DNA from: Gaeumannomyces sp. JS-464
Taxonomy: Eukaryota; Ascomycota; Sordariomycetes; Magnaporthales; Magnaporthaceae
NCBI GenBank assembly: GCA_002197995.1
Contig: NGZR01000004.1
Location: 4,650,001-4,714,000 of the forward strand
Direction of reading: 5' to 3'
DNA length: 64,000 nt
The translations under genes and the position numbers were made by a program. Below, in pieces: positions 34,642 through 46,649 of this stretch (positions are counted from its first letter, which is position 1; each line of letters starts with the position of its first letter). The notes beneath the pieces were generated by a model, which saw only the letters and a program-made list of their open reading frames with translations, did no database searches and was not told the DNA's origin.

Positions 34642-35066
34642 CTAGTTGTTCTGGGCGGCCCACATAGGCTGGGTGTCGTAAACCCAGTCGCCGTTCCCGT
34701 CCAAAAACGGCTGCCCGTTGTCGGGCAGGAACCACTCGGGGCCATCGCGCCTCGAGGCACTCTCTCCACGTCACGGGGAGGAGGCGGGACAGGCGATCGG
34801 AGAGTCGGCTCAGCGTGCTCGGCAGCACGCGCAAGAACACCACGTTCGGGTGGTGGTCGCACACTTCCCCACGCGCCGCAACTTGGCGGGTGCCTAGCCA
34901 AAAGTTCTGCTCCGAGGCAGCGTGTTAGTACGAGAAGGGCGCCAAGCGTGGCCAGCATTCAAGGGCTGGGGTGACTGACGAAATCGGCTTCCGAGTCGGC
35001 GTCGGTGTCAGGGCCGGCGCCCGAGCTGGAGTCGGGTGAAAGGAACGGCTGTGGCCTGGGATGCAT
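34642..35066 (-). CDS. Small uncharacterised protein
   Basis: Predicted two-exon gene: 35066-34980 and 34906-34642, with an intron gtcagt...gagcag containing a ctaac branch-like site (73 bp). One extra base near 34750 must be removed to join the middle to a clear C-terminal part reading GPEWFLPDNGQPFLDGNGDW. The total is about 116 residues. The first exon is acidic and serine-rich (SSSGAGPDTDADSEADF); the second starts NFWLGTRQVAARG. No known domain seen. The coherent tail and the sensible intron argue for a real gene, but the model is tentative. Confidence 0.4.
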
Positions 35067-35855
35067 CGTGGCGAGAGATGTGCTGTGGAAAGAACCGCGA
35101 CGACAGCGGAAGCGGAGGGTGAGGTCGCGCGTAATTGAAGCGGCGCGTAGTGGCCCTTGCAGCCGTGCGGGCGGGACACACCCCAGGCGCATGTGCCCAC
35201 CTAGCGGCGGCTAGACCATGCCGCTCAGGTCAATAATGGCATGGATGATGTGGGTTTCAGCCAGTGCTCCCCTCCCAGGGGCGTTGGTTACAGTCTCAGC
35301 CCTACGAAAAAGAAGAAGAAAAAAAAAAAAAAAAAAAAGCCACCCTGCACTGCACCACGTCTAATGTTTCTTGTCCTACCAAAAGGCCAACGCAGCAAAA
35401 CACAAGAAACCCAAAATAACAGGAAATCTAGGGAATGGTTGTAAACCAAAGCCCATTATTTCTTTGTATAAATAGCCTCTTTTTGGAGTATGTGGCGCAA
35501 GGGATGGCGGGTGCTGCAGGTAGTGTAAGTGGTGTAGGCGGTGCAGTGCAGGGCTACATGCTAGTGTGTCATCTGGTGAGGCTTCATTTTTGGACGGAAA
35601 GCAGAGCTGGGACTAAAACCCAATCGGCGGGAAGCGACCGGGTAAGTGTCATTTACGACCATGACCTGCAGGGAGGTTCTTAGAGAAAATAGAAATTCCG
35701 GCTTTCCCAAAAGGTGAAAAAAATAATGCCCGCGTCTCGACCTCGTCCCATGCATCACCACAACTAGGTGCCAAGGTAACCTAACTGCTTCTGTCGCCGT
35801 GCGTGTCCGCCGCCAGCAAGCAAGCCCGGGTTACAAAAATGTCGTGGCTCGAAAA
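35067..35855. other. Intergenic region with A-rich microsatellite
   Basis: About 790 bp without a supported gene. An AAG/poly-A tract occurs at 35308-35338. The right end is the 3' flank of the tyrosinase gene. Confidence 0.45.
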
Positions 35856-37033
35856 TCAATAAGTGTAGCACAAACCCCCTTGGGTGGTATCCATGACGTC
35901 CCGGACCTTGACGTCGCCGGCTAGGCCATCCACCGCCAGGACGTCGTCAAGGCTGACCTCCCTTCTCCCGGTCTCGCCGACGTGCGACGCCATGCGTTGT
36001 ACTCGACAGCCTCGACGAGTTTGCTGCTGCCAGAGCCACCAGAGACGGTCGACTTGGCCGTGGTGCAGGAAGAATAGCGGCTCTACCGATTCTCTGTTAG
36101 TATTTCCTTTTGCAAAGGCGGGCAGCCCTTTGCGCGGGGAGTGTAGTGTACGGACCGTTGGGGGAGGTGGTCGGGTTCATCTCCCCTCCGAGTGAGGCGT
36201 GCATTATGCCATGCGGCCCTCCCTCGAGGGCACCGTGGTAGTAGGTCCAGTTGGCTGCCGTCTGCATCTCTGCGATGCTGCCCGGCGTGATGTACTGGGC
36301 CATGGTCGCGAAGGCCTGGGGCTCCGATATCTCGGGGAGTTTGCGGAAGAGGCAGTGGCCGCCGGCGACCATGGTCTTAGGCGAGGTCGCGAGGTACTCG
36401 GGCCGTATCTGCGAGAAAGGGCCCGAGTCGACGCACTGGAGGGTGCGGTTGTCCGGGCTAGTCTCGGTCCTGGTGACGCTGCCGTCGCCGCCGAAGCCGT
36501 GGTCCGCCGACATAACCGGGGAATGGCGGAGGCCTTTGTAGTCCAGGGTCCAGTCCCAGTAGCTGCACGGGGATGTGTGTCAGTAGGGGTGAAGGTGCGG
36601 TTGGGAAGATGCTAGAGTAGGATACGTACGTGCCGGGTCCTTGGTAGCCGCACTCGCGGAGGGCGCTGAAGTAGAGTTGGGTGAAGTATCTATGCCACGG
36701 GAGGAAGGGAGGGCCTCCGTGAACTAATTATCGGCAGAGTTAGCAAGCATCGCATGGAATCGGATGTTGGCGTTCGGCAGACTGACTATAGCTGTTGAGC
36801 GTCTGGTGCACATAAGGAAAGTCGTCGTATAGAGGCGACCCGAGCCCTAGTCTGGAAGGCTTCGTCTTGAGGCACTTGACGGCCTCGAGGTAGCTCTGCT
36901 GGTCGGCGGCGCTCAGCTGACGCCACTCGATCCTCTTGACCGGGTTCGTGCAACCTTCTCGAGGCTTTACGGCAGGCATGGCGACCGCCGTGGAGATGGC
37001 GCCGGCGGTCATGAGCAGGGAGAGAAGCTTCAT
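35856..37033 (-). CDS. Tyrosinase, secreted copper monooxygenase
   Basis: Type-3 copper enzyme oxidising phenols to quinones, as in pigment formation. Exons are 37033-36787, 36723-36630, 36562-36156 and 36082-35856. Their lengths sum to 975 bp (324 residues) with no frame break. A signal peptide (MKLLSLLMTAGAISTAVA) leads into a mature start with CTNPVKRIEW. The copper-A site is formed by His in FPYVHQTLN, His in YIHGGPPF and His in FLPWHRYF. The copper-B site has GPHGIMHASLGGEMN (HxxxH) and EPLFFLHHGQVDRLWWLWQ. The C-terminus ends DTTQGGLCYTY, as in secreted fungal tyrosinases lacking the long C-terminal cap. Introns are 63-73 bp. No melanin genes lie nearby. Confidence 0.9.
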
Positions 37034-38250
37034 GATTAAGATGGGATAAGGGATGTCAAGTAGCGGAAGAGCGAGGCAGAGAGGTAGCGAGTGTGTGTAA
37101 TATCTGTAATTGTGTAAACGAATGTGTCGACGACAAAGGCGATGCCGACTTGGTATGGAAACAGTATGAACCAAGCGCAAGCCACGCGTTTTATAGTCCG
37201 CAAGGCTCTTCTCTCGGGGTCATTGATGCTGGTCGCACGCGGCTCTAACGCCCCGCAAGGCGGTGCGATGCTCGTATCCCCTTTTGCGCCAAGCGTAGGC
37301 TCCTGGGCTCAGTATAAGGCAGATCGGCATTGGGCCCACGATGGCCCGGAGAGGGATCCATTCTGAATACGAGGGGACCCATCCTATGCACAACTCAGCG
37401 CCAAAAATAGGGGGTTCGCGATCAGGATCTGCCGCCGCGGGAGTGGGGAGGTGGACTCGTGAAATTAATTCGTGGTTCACCCCGTGTTTCGGCTCCGGGA
37501 GAGATCTCAACGGACAGGCTCGATTCGGGATTTTGCCTTTTCTGCGGTTGCGGCGCTCAATGTTCTGCCAGGCCCCAGACTGCCGGCCCTTGGCCTCTAA
37601 TGAGGATGTGGTGTCTTTCGTCACGCTGGGGGCCCTGGGTGTTGAAGATCAGATCGTCAATGCTATAAGACTCCTACAGCTAACGACTGAAGCGGGTCCG
37701 GTAACCAGATATCTACCCTCATCTAGGCACTCGGGCCGTTATGGTACGCTGGGGGGAGGGATTAAAATCGCATGGTGGGGCCGTCAAACGTCAAACTGTG
37801 AGACCAGAGGCGAAGCAGGAGGTCTCAGAGGCTCAAATCAGATAAGAGCGGACCCGCATCGCAACCGCATGTACCTTGTTCCCCACCCCCCGCCACATCA
37901 AATTCCAACCAATCACACCCAGTAGAAGTTGCCAGCCCTACAAAAATCCGTGCACAAACCAGTGACTTCGTGTTAAGCCATAAGAGAAAATTTCGAGCCA
38001 CGTTTGTGGGGCTACGGCAACTACAAACTGGAGCATCCAGGTTGAGCCTCTAAGACTAAAAGGGAGGCTGATGCCAGCTAGCGGTCGGTCGCCCCGACGC
38101 CCAGGGGAAAAGGGGTACAGTGGTGTCGCACTGAAATAATTACCCACCTTTAGGCACCCGACCGGGCCCCCCATATTACCACTAAACCAAATACAGCGAA
38201 AATAAGCTAGGGCTTCCATTTTCGGTTAAAAAAGGTACTTATTACAAAAT
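37034..38250. other. Tyrosinase upstream region to AT-rich boundary
   Basis: About 1.2 kb with no supported gene. It holds the tyrosinase promoter. GC content falls sharply from about 38200 onward, where the RIP-affected block begins. Confidence 0.45.
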
Positions 38251-38724
38251 CTGCTTTTAAACACGGAGTATAAAAAGAACAAGTGCTGGTTAACACAAGT
38301 TATTTAAAATTAAAATGGTAAAATTAAATATCACGATTGTAATCGCGTTTAGTTATTATTTCGGGGAGATTGCAACTTGGGGCGATAAAGCCGACGCCAA
38401 TTACAAACGCGTGCGGAGGGAGAGAAAAAAAGAAAAAGGAGCAGGCGACCCGATCAGCGACTGCTGGGCCCCCTATGGCAGCCAAAAAAGCGGCCCCGAA
38501 ATAAATTGTTAAAATTACCAGCTTTTTTCGCAATTAAATCCGCGTTGTTTTTTTTTTGTTTTTTTTTTTAAATGTTTATTAAAACCCTTAATTATTTACT
38601 TGTAATAAATAACTAATAAATTACCGAATTTATTAAATTCGTTTTTGCATTTAATAAAACCGTTAAATAACTTTTTTATAGCTTTTCCCTTTTTTTAGCG
38701 TAATTTTTAATTAATTTTACGTTA

Positions 38725-39673
38725 ACATAGTTTAACAGCGAGTAAATTACCGCAGCAAGTGGATTACTTACACCCGACCTCCAGTTAATTAACGCGCATG
38801 CTAACCCAATAACGCCAAAAATCTATTTAAACTACTCGAAACTATATATATTAAACGTTTTTACTTTTTCCTGGCAAATGCGCGCATTATGTCCGGTTTT
38901 GCCGCAAGTGCTACATCGCCGACGAGTTATCGTCGCCCTTTTTTTTAACCTTTATAATCGCGCATTTTTTGCTATAGCTGCCCATTTAGCTTTTCTTGGT
39001 TTAAAGCATTTCGTACCTTTTTAATAATATGTAACCCTTTTTATTAAACACGCGTTTTTTTTAGCCTTTTAGCGTTTGCTTAGCGCTTCGTTCGCCTTTT
39101 GTAATTTAAAGCACTTTTTTTTTAAAAGGTTAACTTAATGCATAATTGCTTTAACTTTTTTCGTTAATTAGTTTACAACCGATAGCATAAATAACGAAAA
39201 ACTACTTCGGTAATTGGAAATCCAAGTTTTAATATGTTCGGATTGCGAAACTGCGTTTTTAACTGTTTAAAACGTTTTAAAAGTCCAAAGTTTAGCGTTA
39301 TTTAAAAGCTTTTTTAGGGAAATTAAAATTCGTAATTTTACATCCAGCTTTTCCAAAACCGAATTTAAATTAAAAAGAGTAAAGCCAGCTTTTCGAAAAC
39401 CTTTTCGAATGTTTTTTTCAGTTATAAAGTTAAAAAATGCCGTTTTAAACGCCGAAAAAAAACTCGATTTTAATTACGTGGTTAACGTATAATTTTATTA
39501 AATTTTCGATTTATTAACCGTACGCTTTTTTTAACAAGTTAAAGCATTTAACGTTAAGCGGTTAAAAAAAGTAAAACGAATGCAAAAGTATGCAAAACGT
39601 AATAATGTTATATTTTTGGTAATAAAGCTTAAAATTCGTCGAATAGTAGCTTTTATGCCCGTTTAGCATTAAC
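38725..39673 (-). mobile_element. Pot2/Fot1-like transposon B, left part (C-terminal half)
   Basis: Left half of a Tc1/pogo-type element lying in minus orientation. The terminal inverted repeat starts acatagtttaacagcgagta at 38725, preceded by the TA target, and matches the right end at 49744 over about 45 bp. The segment carries the end of the decayed transposase. Near 38870-38930 (minus) a CxxCxxxGHxxxxC zinc-knuckle-like motif is visible, as in element A. It is cut at 39673 by the LTR retrotransposon. Confidence 0.85.
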
Positions 39674-39852
39674 TGTTATAGTTCCGTGCTTTAAGCACAA
39701 AAGTAATAGTTTAAAGGTTACTTTTAAGCCAACTCGTATATATATAAAACCACATAATCTTTCCCATAGCCTTTTTTTTCTTCCTCCTTATTTTTTAAAA
39801 TAACATCATTTTAACCCCTATTAGCGACCACCCAATAGCCAGGTTTATTACA
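39674..39852 (+). repeat. 5' LTR
   Basis: 179 bp, starting TGTTATAGTTCCG and ending TTATTACA (TG...CA). It is about 88 percent identical by eye to the 3' LTR, and nearly all differences are transitions. A tatatataaaacc box lies near 39749. Confidence 0.9.
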
Positions 39853-40392
39853 TTTTTAAAAAATCTTTTCCCACTAAAAGGGATTATAATAATAACAACA
39901 CTAAACACTACGAATAACGACGGGGGTTTAACTTTTACCTTTAATGCCCCGACCCCCTTTTTACAAAGCTCGCTACTCGCTGCTATTGCGAACCTCCAAA
40001 CACGATTAGCCGCGACCGAACTTAACTAATAAAAGTTTTAAAACGACGTTAATAAGCTTTTCGTCGATTACCGTAACGATATTACGCGGGTAATAACAAA
40101 ATAAAAGGATTAACTTTTAACCGTATACGCAACATTTCTCGCACCGAAACGGCTGCCTTTTAAAAACCCGACTTTATACGCCGGCGATAGGGGCGGTTTC
40201 GACGCTTAAAAAACGCGGTCGAATATAAGCTTAACCGAAACGCGAAATTTATTAAAAACGACCGCGATAAATTCGAGTACATTTAAGCGTGTTTAGCTTT
40301 AAGCATTTAAAATGTGGTACGCTTTTATTACGAAATCGGAAAATTAAATAGCACGTATAACCTAGCCGATTTTATTTTCCACTTTAATATTA

Positions 40393-42252
40393 ACGTAGTT
40401 CATTAGTAAGTGGGCCACATCAGTTAGTAAGCCACAACACGCGACCACGCGACACTTTTTCTTTCGCGACCAATTCCTCCGCCCATAACAATGTTAATAG
40501 GAAACGACGAAAGCCGGGTAATGCTTGCTTTTCGGGCTTTACAATCCAACCCAAAACTAAGCATACGGGAAGCTGCAAAAATCTACTCGGTCGCGAAAAT
40601 AACTTTAACGCGTTAAAAGCGGGGCCTATTTGCTTAACGCGACACTATGCCCGGATTACGGAAATTAACGGAATCCGAAAAAAAGGCGTTTGTTAAGTAC
40701 ATATTCGAGCTGGATTTTCGCGCATTCCCTTCTCGGCATTTTAGTGTTAAAAATATAGCTAACCGATTGCTCGCCGAACGCGACGCGGGTACCGTCGGTA
40801 AGCGCTGGGTCGAAAGGTTCGTTAAACGCCGCCCGAAGCTCGGCACGCGTTGGATTCGAAAGTACGATTATTAAAAGGCTAAATGCGAAAATCCCAAGCT
40901 CGTTTTTGCCTAATTCGACCTTATGCGGAATACTGTGGCTAAATATAGCATTTTAAATAACGACATTTACAACTTCGACGAGACCGGCTTTTTATAGGTA
41001 TAATCGCCGCCGTTATAGTTATTATAACATCGGAAGGCCGTAGTAAAGCAAAGCTGGTTTAGCTTGGCAACCGGGAATGGGTTATAATTATCCAGGGGGT
41101 TAACAGTTGCGGCTAGGCAATCCCCCTTTTTATTATCGTTAAAAGGCAGTATTATTTGGCCAATTGGTATTCGGAAACCGACCTTCCACGCGATTGGGTT
41201 ATTGCAACGAGTTCCAACGGGTGGATTACGAACGAGCTCGGCCTGGAATAAATCCAGCATTTCGATAAACACATAGCATTGCGCGCAAATGGCCCTTATC
41301 GTTTATTAGTGCTAAACGGCCACGAAAGCCACCATTCGACGGATTTCGAGCTTTATTGCCAAAAACATAACATTATTACGCTTTGTATACCTCCGCATTC
41401 GTTTTACTTCCTTTAACCGCTTAACGTTAAGTGTTTTAACCCGCTAAAAAAAGCGTACGGTCGATAAATCGAAAACTTAATAAGGTTACACGTTAACCAC
41501 GTAACTAAGGTCGAGTTTTTTTCGGCGTTTAAAACGGCATTTTTTGCCTTTATAACCGAAAAAAACATCCGAGGAGGCTTTCGAAAGGCTGGTTTTGCTC
41601 TATTCGATTCGGATTCGGTTTTGGAAAAGCTGGATGTAAAGTTACGAACTTTAACTCCCCCGAAAAAGCTTTTAAGCGACGCCGAACTTTGGACTTTTAA
41701 AACGCCCTAAATAGCCAGGAACGCAATTTCGCAATCCGAACATATTAAAACTCGGATTTCCAATTACCGGAGCAGCTTTCCGTTACTTATGCTATCGGCT
41801 GTAAACTAATTAACGAAAAGGGCTAAAGCAATTATGCATCGGGTTAACCTTTTGGAAAAAAAGTGCTCCAAGTTATAAAAGGCGAACGAGGCGCTAAGCA
41901 AACGCCGGAAGGCTAAAAAAACACGTGTTTAATAAAAAGTTACATATTATCGAAAAGGTACGAAAATGCTTTAAAACCAGGAAAAGCTAAATGGATAGCT
42001 ACAGTAAAAAATGCGCGATTATAAGGGTTAAGGAAAAAGGGCGACGACGACTCGTTAGCGATGTGGCACTTGCGGTAAAACCGGACATAATGCGCGCATT
42101 TGCCAAAAGGAAGTAAAAACGTTCGATGTATACAGTTCCGAATAGTTTAAATGGATTCCTGGCGTTGTTAAGTTAGTATGCGCGTCGATTAACTGGAAGT
42201 CGGGGTGTTATGGCCCATTAACTAATGTGGCCCACTTATTAATAAACCACGT
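40393..42252 (+). mobile_element. Pot2/Fot1-like transposon A, complete
   Basis: 1860-bp element with imperfect terminal inverted repeats of about 45-48 bp (left acgtagttcattagtaagtg, right end reading ...aataaaccacgt) and TA duplicated at both ends (40391-40392, 42253-42254). The size and TA target match the Pot2/Fot1 group of pogo-type transposons. It lies in the gag region of the LTR element, so it is the youngest insertion. Confidence 0.9.
40491..42155 (+). pseudogene. Decayed Pot2/Fot1-like transposase (element A)
   Basis: Translation with stops ignored shows a helix-turn-helix region PKLSIREAAKIYSVAKITLT, then RKLTESEKKAFVKYIFELD and ANRLLAERDAGTVGKRWVER (CENP-B/Tc5-type DNA binding). 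The start of the DDE domain, IYNFDETGFL, follows near 40965. A C-terminal zinc knuckle CGTCGKTGHNARIC sits near 42062-42105. Stops (TAA/TAG) interrupt it many times, so no active enzyme can be made. Confidence 0.8.
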
Positions 42253-43699
42253 TATTTTTAACAACTTTTATAAAAAAGCCTAAGCTTTAACGAAGTTAAA
42301 AGCTTGCCGAATAAAGCCGGGTTAAACGTTTATTTACTTTTATATTAAATTTAAAATGCTGCTAGCATTTGTTAACAAATTGGGATAAGCGGACGAAATT
42401 AAAATTAATTACTTTCGTTTTCGCATTTTTAAGCGCATTCGTTTAGCGGCGGTAACGGGTTTATACGATACTATTTTTTATTAGGAAATGGTAGCGGTAT
42501 ATAAACGTATTGCATAAGCATTAAAAACGATCGATTTAAATAATAAATTCGGTAAAAAAGCATTATAACCCCCGCTTTTGCTTATATCGAAAAAAGTACG
42601 GAAAATACCTCGATAATAAGCGTTAACGCGGTTTACATTAACGTATAACCGCTACGCAAACTACGCGCCTTTTAAATATTTTAAAAAGAATTTTAGCGGC
42701 GACGAAAATCCGGGGCGTGTTTAAATTATGGAAATAAAAAACACGAACGATAAGCTTATCGGTACTAAAACGCGGCACGGCTAAAGGAAGTTAAGTTAAC
42801 CCCGACTTAAAACACCGGTACCGAAAAGGGAAAAAAGTAGCCCTTAATAAAAAACTTAATTAAAGGGGGAAATTGCGGCAGCGGATATAAATTGCAACTA
42901 ATAGGCCATTTAAAAAAAAGTGGAAAAACGAATTAAAAAAAATCGAACGAAATATAAACGGCCCCCCGTTTTTAATTCCGATATTATTTAATTTTTCCTA
43001 ATTTGTTAATGCATAAATGGATTTAAAATGCGAGTATTACGCGGTAATAAGCGAAAAATTTGCGATAAAACTCCAAATCGAAAAAATACGATTTTATAAA
43101 CTATAACAATTAGGAACGGTCCTAAATAAGGCCTTATTAGCCATTAAGTACTTTGCTAAATGTAAAATGGATATGGATAGTTAAGTAAAGCTTATCCTAT
43201 TTTACATTATTTTAGGCATATTACGGGACGCTATTTTAGGATTTCCGTAAATAAAGCACGAATAAGTTACCTTTAACGCGGTTTCGAGCTGTTTACGAAT
43301 AAGGGCAATAAGCTAATTTGTAGTTAAAAAAGCGAAAGTTTAACTAACCCCGGAAAAACTCCCGGTAATTATTGGCAATATTTTCGCCGCAGCTTGCCGA
43401 AAATAATAACGAAACCTTTAATAAGGTTACGAGTTTATATTTACCTTTTTAAGGGAAATAATACGAATATTATAACTTACCGTTAAAACACCACCGTTTA
43501 ACCGGCTAAAACTTAAATTGCTTTAAAAATTAGCGAAATTCGCCGACCTTTTCGATAAAACGAAAGCATTAAGGTTACCTCCATATCGGGGGAATTTAAA
43601 CCACCATATTAAGTTAAAAAAAAACGACGATAGCTTTATTCCGAACCTTTTTTAAAAACGCTTATATAGCATGCCGAAAAAACAACTTTTAAAACTGCG

Positions 43700-44830
43700 C
43701 AAATAAATTACCGATTTAATAAATAAAGGTTAAATTCGCGTTAGCTTATCCCCGATAGCCGCGCCCGTTTTAATGGTACGCAAATAGTTAAAAGGTTAAC
43801 GTTTATACGTAAATTACCGTGCATTTAACGCGATTACGCTTTAAAATCGCTACTTTTTGCTATTAGTAAAAAAAATATTTCGCTTTTTGTTAAAAGCGAA
43901 ATGGTTTACGAAAATGGACGTTAAAGCCGCTTTTTACAAAATCCGGGTAGTAAAAAGCGAAAAACATTTAACAGCGTTCCAAATACGATTTGGACTATTC
44001 GAATGGCTAATATGCCCGTTCGGTTTTGCAAAAGCCTTAATAACGTTTTAACGCTATATTAACGGTATTTTAAGCGATATTTTTAACGATTTCGTATTAG
44101 TATATTTAAACGACGTGCTTATTTTTTCTTTGGGATTTCGCAAAAATCATATGGAAAAAGTGAAAAAAGTTTTTCGTTAGCTAAAAAACGCCGGGCTAAA
44201 TTTAAACTTGGAAAAAAGCGATTTCGCAATGCAAAAAGTTAAATATTTGGGGTTTATAGTTAAAATAAAAAAGGGAATTTAAACTAACCCAAAGAAAATC
44301 CGCGCGATTCGCGATTAAAAAGCGTTAAAAAAATTTAAAGGATTTCGCGGCTTTTTTAACTTCGCTAATTTTTACCGAAATTTTATCGACAAATATTCGA
44401 AGCTAATTGCGCTATTACTAGCTTTAATTAAAAAAGGGATTTCGTACCGATAGGATTTTAAAATTAATATAACATTCGAGCGGTTAAAGCTAGCGTTTAT
44501 TTAAACGCCCGTATTAGCATAATAAAACCCAAAACAAAATACGAAGCTGGAATTAAACTATTCCGAAACGGCTTTAAAAGGTTGCTTATTTTAAAAAGGG
44601 AAAAACGGCTTATAGCGATTAATTATTTACCATTTCGCTAAACTAAACGACGTATAACGCAATTACATTATCCATAATAAAAAACTTTTAGCGGTAATAA
44701 AATGTTTAAAAACCTGGAACGCAAAATTACAAAACGTATTTAAGCCGTTTTTAATCCTTATAAATTATAAAAGTTTGAAATACTTTTTTAAACCCCGAAA
44801 AATGTCCGAAAAATAAATGCGTTAAACGGA
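43700..44830 (+). pseudogene. Decayed reverse transcriptase and RNase H
   Basis: A short open stretch at 43857-44051 reads AKWFTKMDVKAAFYKIRV and FGLFEWLICPFGFAKA, typical of Ty3/gypsy polymerase. It is followed by the catalytic box as VYLNDVLIFS (usual Y-x-D-D; the first Asp codon reads Asn, a G-to-A change). Next come KVKYLGFIVK, and near 44560 an RNase H-like LNYSETALKGCLF. Stops are frequent. Confidence 0.85.
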
Positions 44831-45359
44831 AATATTAGCAAAATTTAATTATAATTTGCAATACCGACCAGGGAAATACGCAGTATTGCCGGACGCGCTA
44901 TTACGAAAAAAACAAAACAAAAAGGGAAAGATACGCAAAGCAACGCTATTACAACTAATGTAACCCGGTTAAAGCATAACGCTAGTAAAGTTCCGTATTA
45001 ATTTCGTATTTATAACCACCTTATTCCCGAGCTAAATTTATAACGAAATTACGCCGATATAAAAAAAAAACCCTAGCATTTAACCCGGTTTAGCTATTAA
45101 CACGAAACCATAATTACGTTATACCCTTTTTAACGGGAATTACTATTTTCCGCGAATAAATTTTAACGAATTTATAGACGAAGCGTTACGCCGCGATAAA
45201 ACATATAAATATAAGTTTATAACAGTTTAGCAAAATGCGCGTAGTTTTTCCCTAAAAGCCAATATAAAAACGCAAATGGCAAACTGCGAAATTAATGCAT
45301 AAAAAGCATTTTAATATAAAAAGCGGCTATAGCTTTTAATTTAAAAACTATTAACTACC

Positions 45360-46640
45360 ATTTTAATTTAAAAAGTACACGCTTTTCCAATTATAAGCCA
45401 CGCGGGTCGGAATAACACATTCGCCGTTTTATGCCGGGATTACTATTAGGATAGGATATTACGGAATGTGGCACGATTTGTTTACAATTGCAATATATGC
45501 CGCAAATCCCGCCCGTTATTAATATAAACAAAGGTTATTACGCCTTTTCCCGATTTTAAACTAGTTTTAAAAAAACATTTCGATAAATTTTATAATAAAG
45601 TTTCCCGTTATTAAAAGGGGACCGGAATATTTAATGGTAATTATTAATAGGTTATCGAAATACATTTAATTAAAAATTATGCATAGTATAAAAGCAAAGG
45701 AATATGCAGCAAAGTTTCGTTTTGCTTAATAGCGATTTCGTAGTTTCCCGAATAGTATTATATCCGATAAAAGTTCGAATTAGGTCGGAAAATTTTAAAT
45801 AAAACTATATTTCCAAATGGGAATCGAACAATTGCTTTTTACATTCTTCCACCCCGAAATAAACGGGGGTATAAAACGAGTAAACTAAAAGGTTTAGCAC
45901 TATTTACGCTGTTTTATTACTTTCGCGTAAACCGATTGGTTATAACATTTTAACGTTTGTTAATTTGCGCTTAATAATAAAGATTTAACTATTACAAAAT
46001 ATAGCTTTAACCGTTTACTTTTTAAATTCGACATTAACCCGATTTTAACATACCTTTTATTAAATAACGCGCTTAAAACTAGTAAAAAAAAAGCGCGTTT
46101 TCGCTTTTTTAACCCACTTACGCGAAGAATTAAAACTCGCTATAATAGCCGCGGCATTTGCGTAGTAATAATAAAAGTCCTAAACGAATAAGTTCCGCCG
46201 TTCGGCCGAAAAATATAAAGTGGGGGATAAAGTTTAGCTATTTTTTCGTAATATTAAAACAAACCGCTTTAGAAAAGCTAAATTAGGTAGCAAATAAATA
46301 CGAAATGGTCGCGGTTTTAACTCCTTTTATTATTATATTGGATGTATTTAAAAGCATTTACCCCACTTTTTACGTAAAACTAATCGAACGAGCAACGAAC
46401 GACCCGCTTTCGTTATAAATAAATACGGACATATAACCAAACCCCGTCCTAATCCTATTACCGAAAAATAGCGAACCCCGGAAAAAGTGGTTCGTGGAAA
46501 AAATATTAGCAGTAAAAAACGCTAAAAGGCGGGGAAAAAAGCAAGTACTAATAAAATGGGTAAGATAAAATAAAGCGAATTAAAACCCATTGGAAGATTT
46601 TAAAAATATAGCGGCAATGGCAAATTTCGAAGCGCAATAG
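45360..46640 (+). pseudogene. Decayed integrase with chromodomain-like tail
   Basis: The HHCC zinc site is readable near 45370-45510 (His in VHAFP, His in ISHAGRN, then CNICRKS). It is followed by a heavily mutated core, then YKVGDKVWLFFRNI-like and PTFYVKLIERATND near 46220-46410. Near 46490-46640, KWFVEKILAVKNAKRRGKKQ and VLIKWVRQNKANQNPLEDF resemble the chromodomain of chromoviruses. No intact frame. Confidence 0.7.
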
Positions 46641-46649
46641 GGGAACGCG

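Larger units (their letters stand above)
39880..42700 (+). pseudogene. Decayed gag region, split by transposon A
   Basis: Broken frames after the 5' LTR (39880-40390) and after element A (42255-42700) read like a capsid-type protein, with LPFKNPTLYAGDRGGFDA upstream and ADEIKINYFRFRIFKRIRL downstream. Position and content fit gag. Many TAA and TAG codons. Confidence 0.5.

Noticed and set aside
37938..38512. Short frames at the left edge of the AT-rich block
   Set aside because: No domain or homology signal; composition changes across them.
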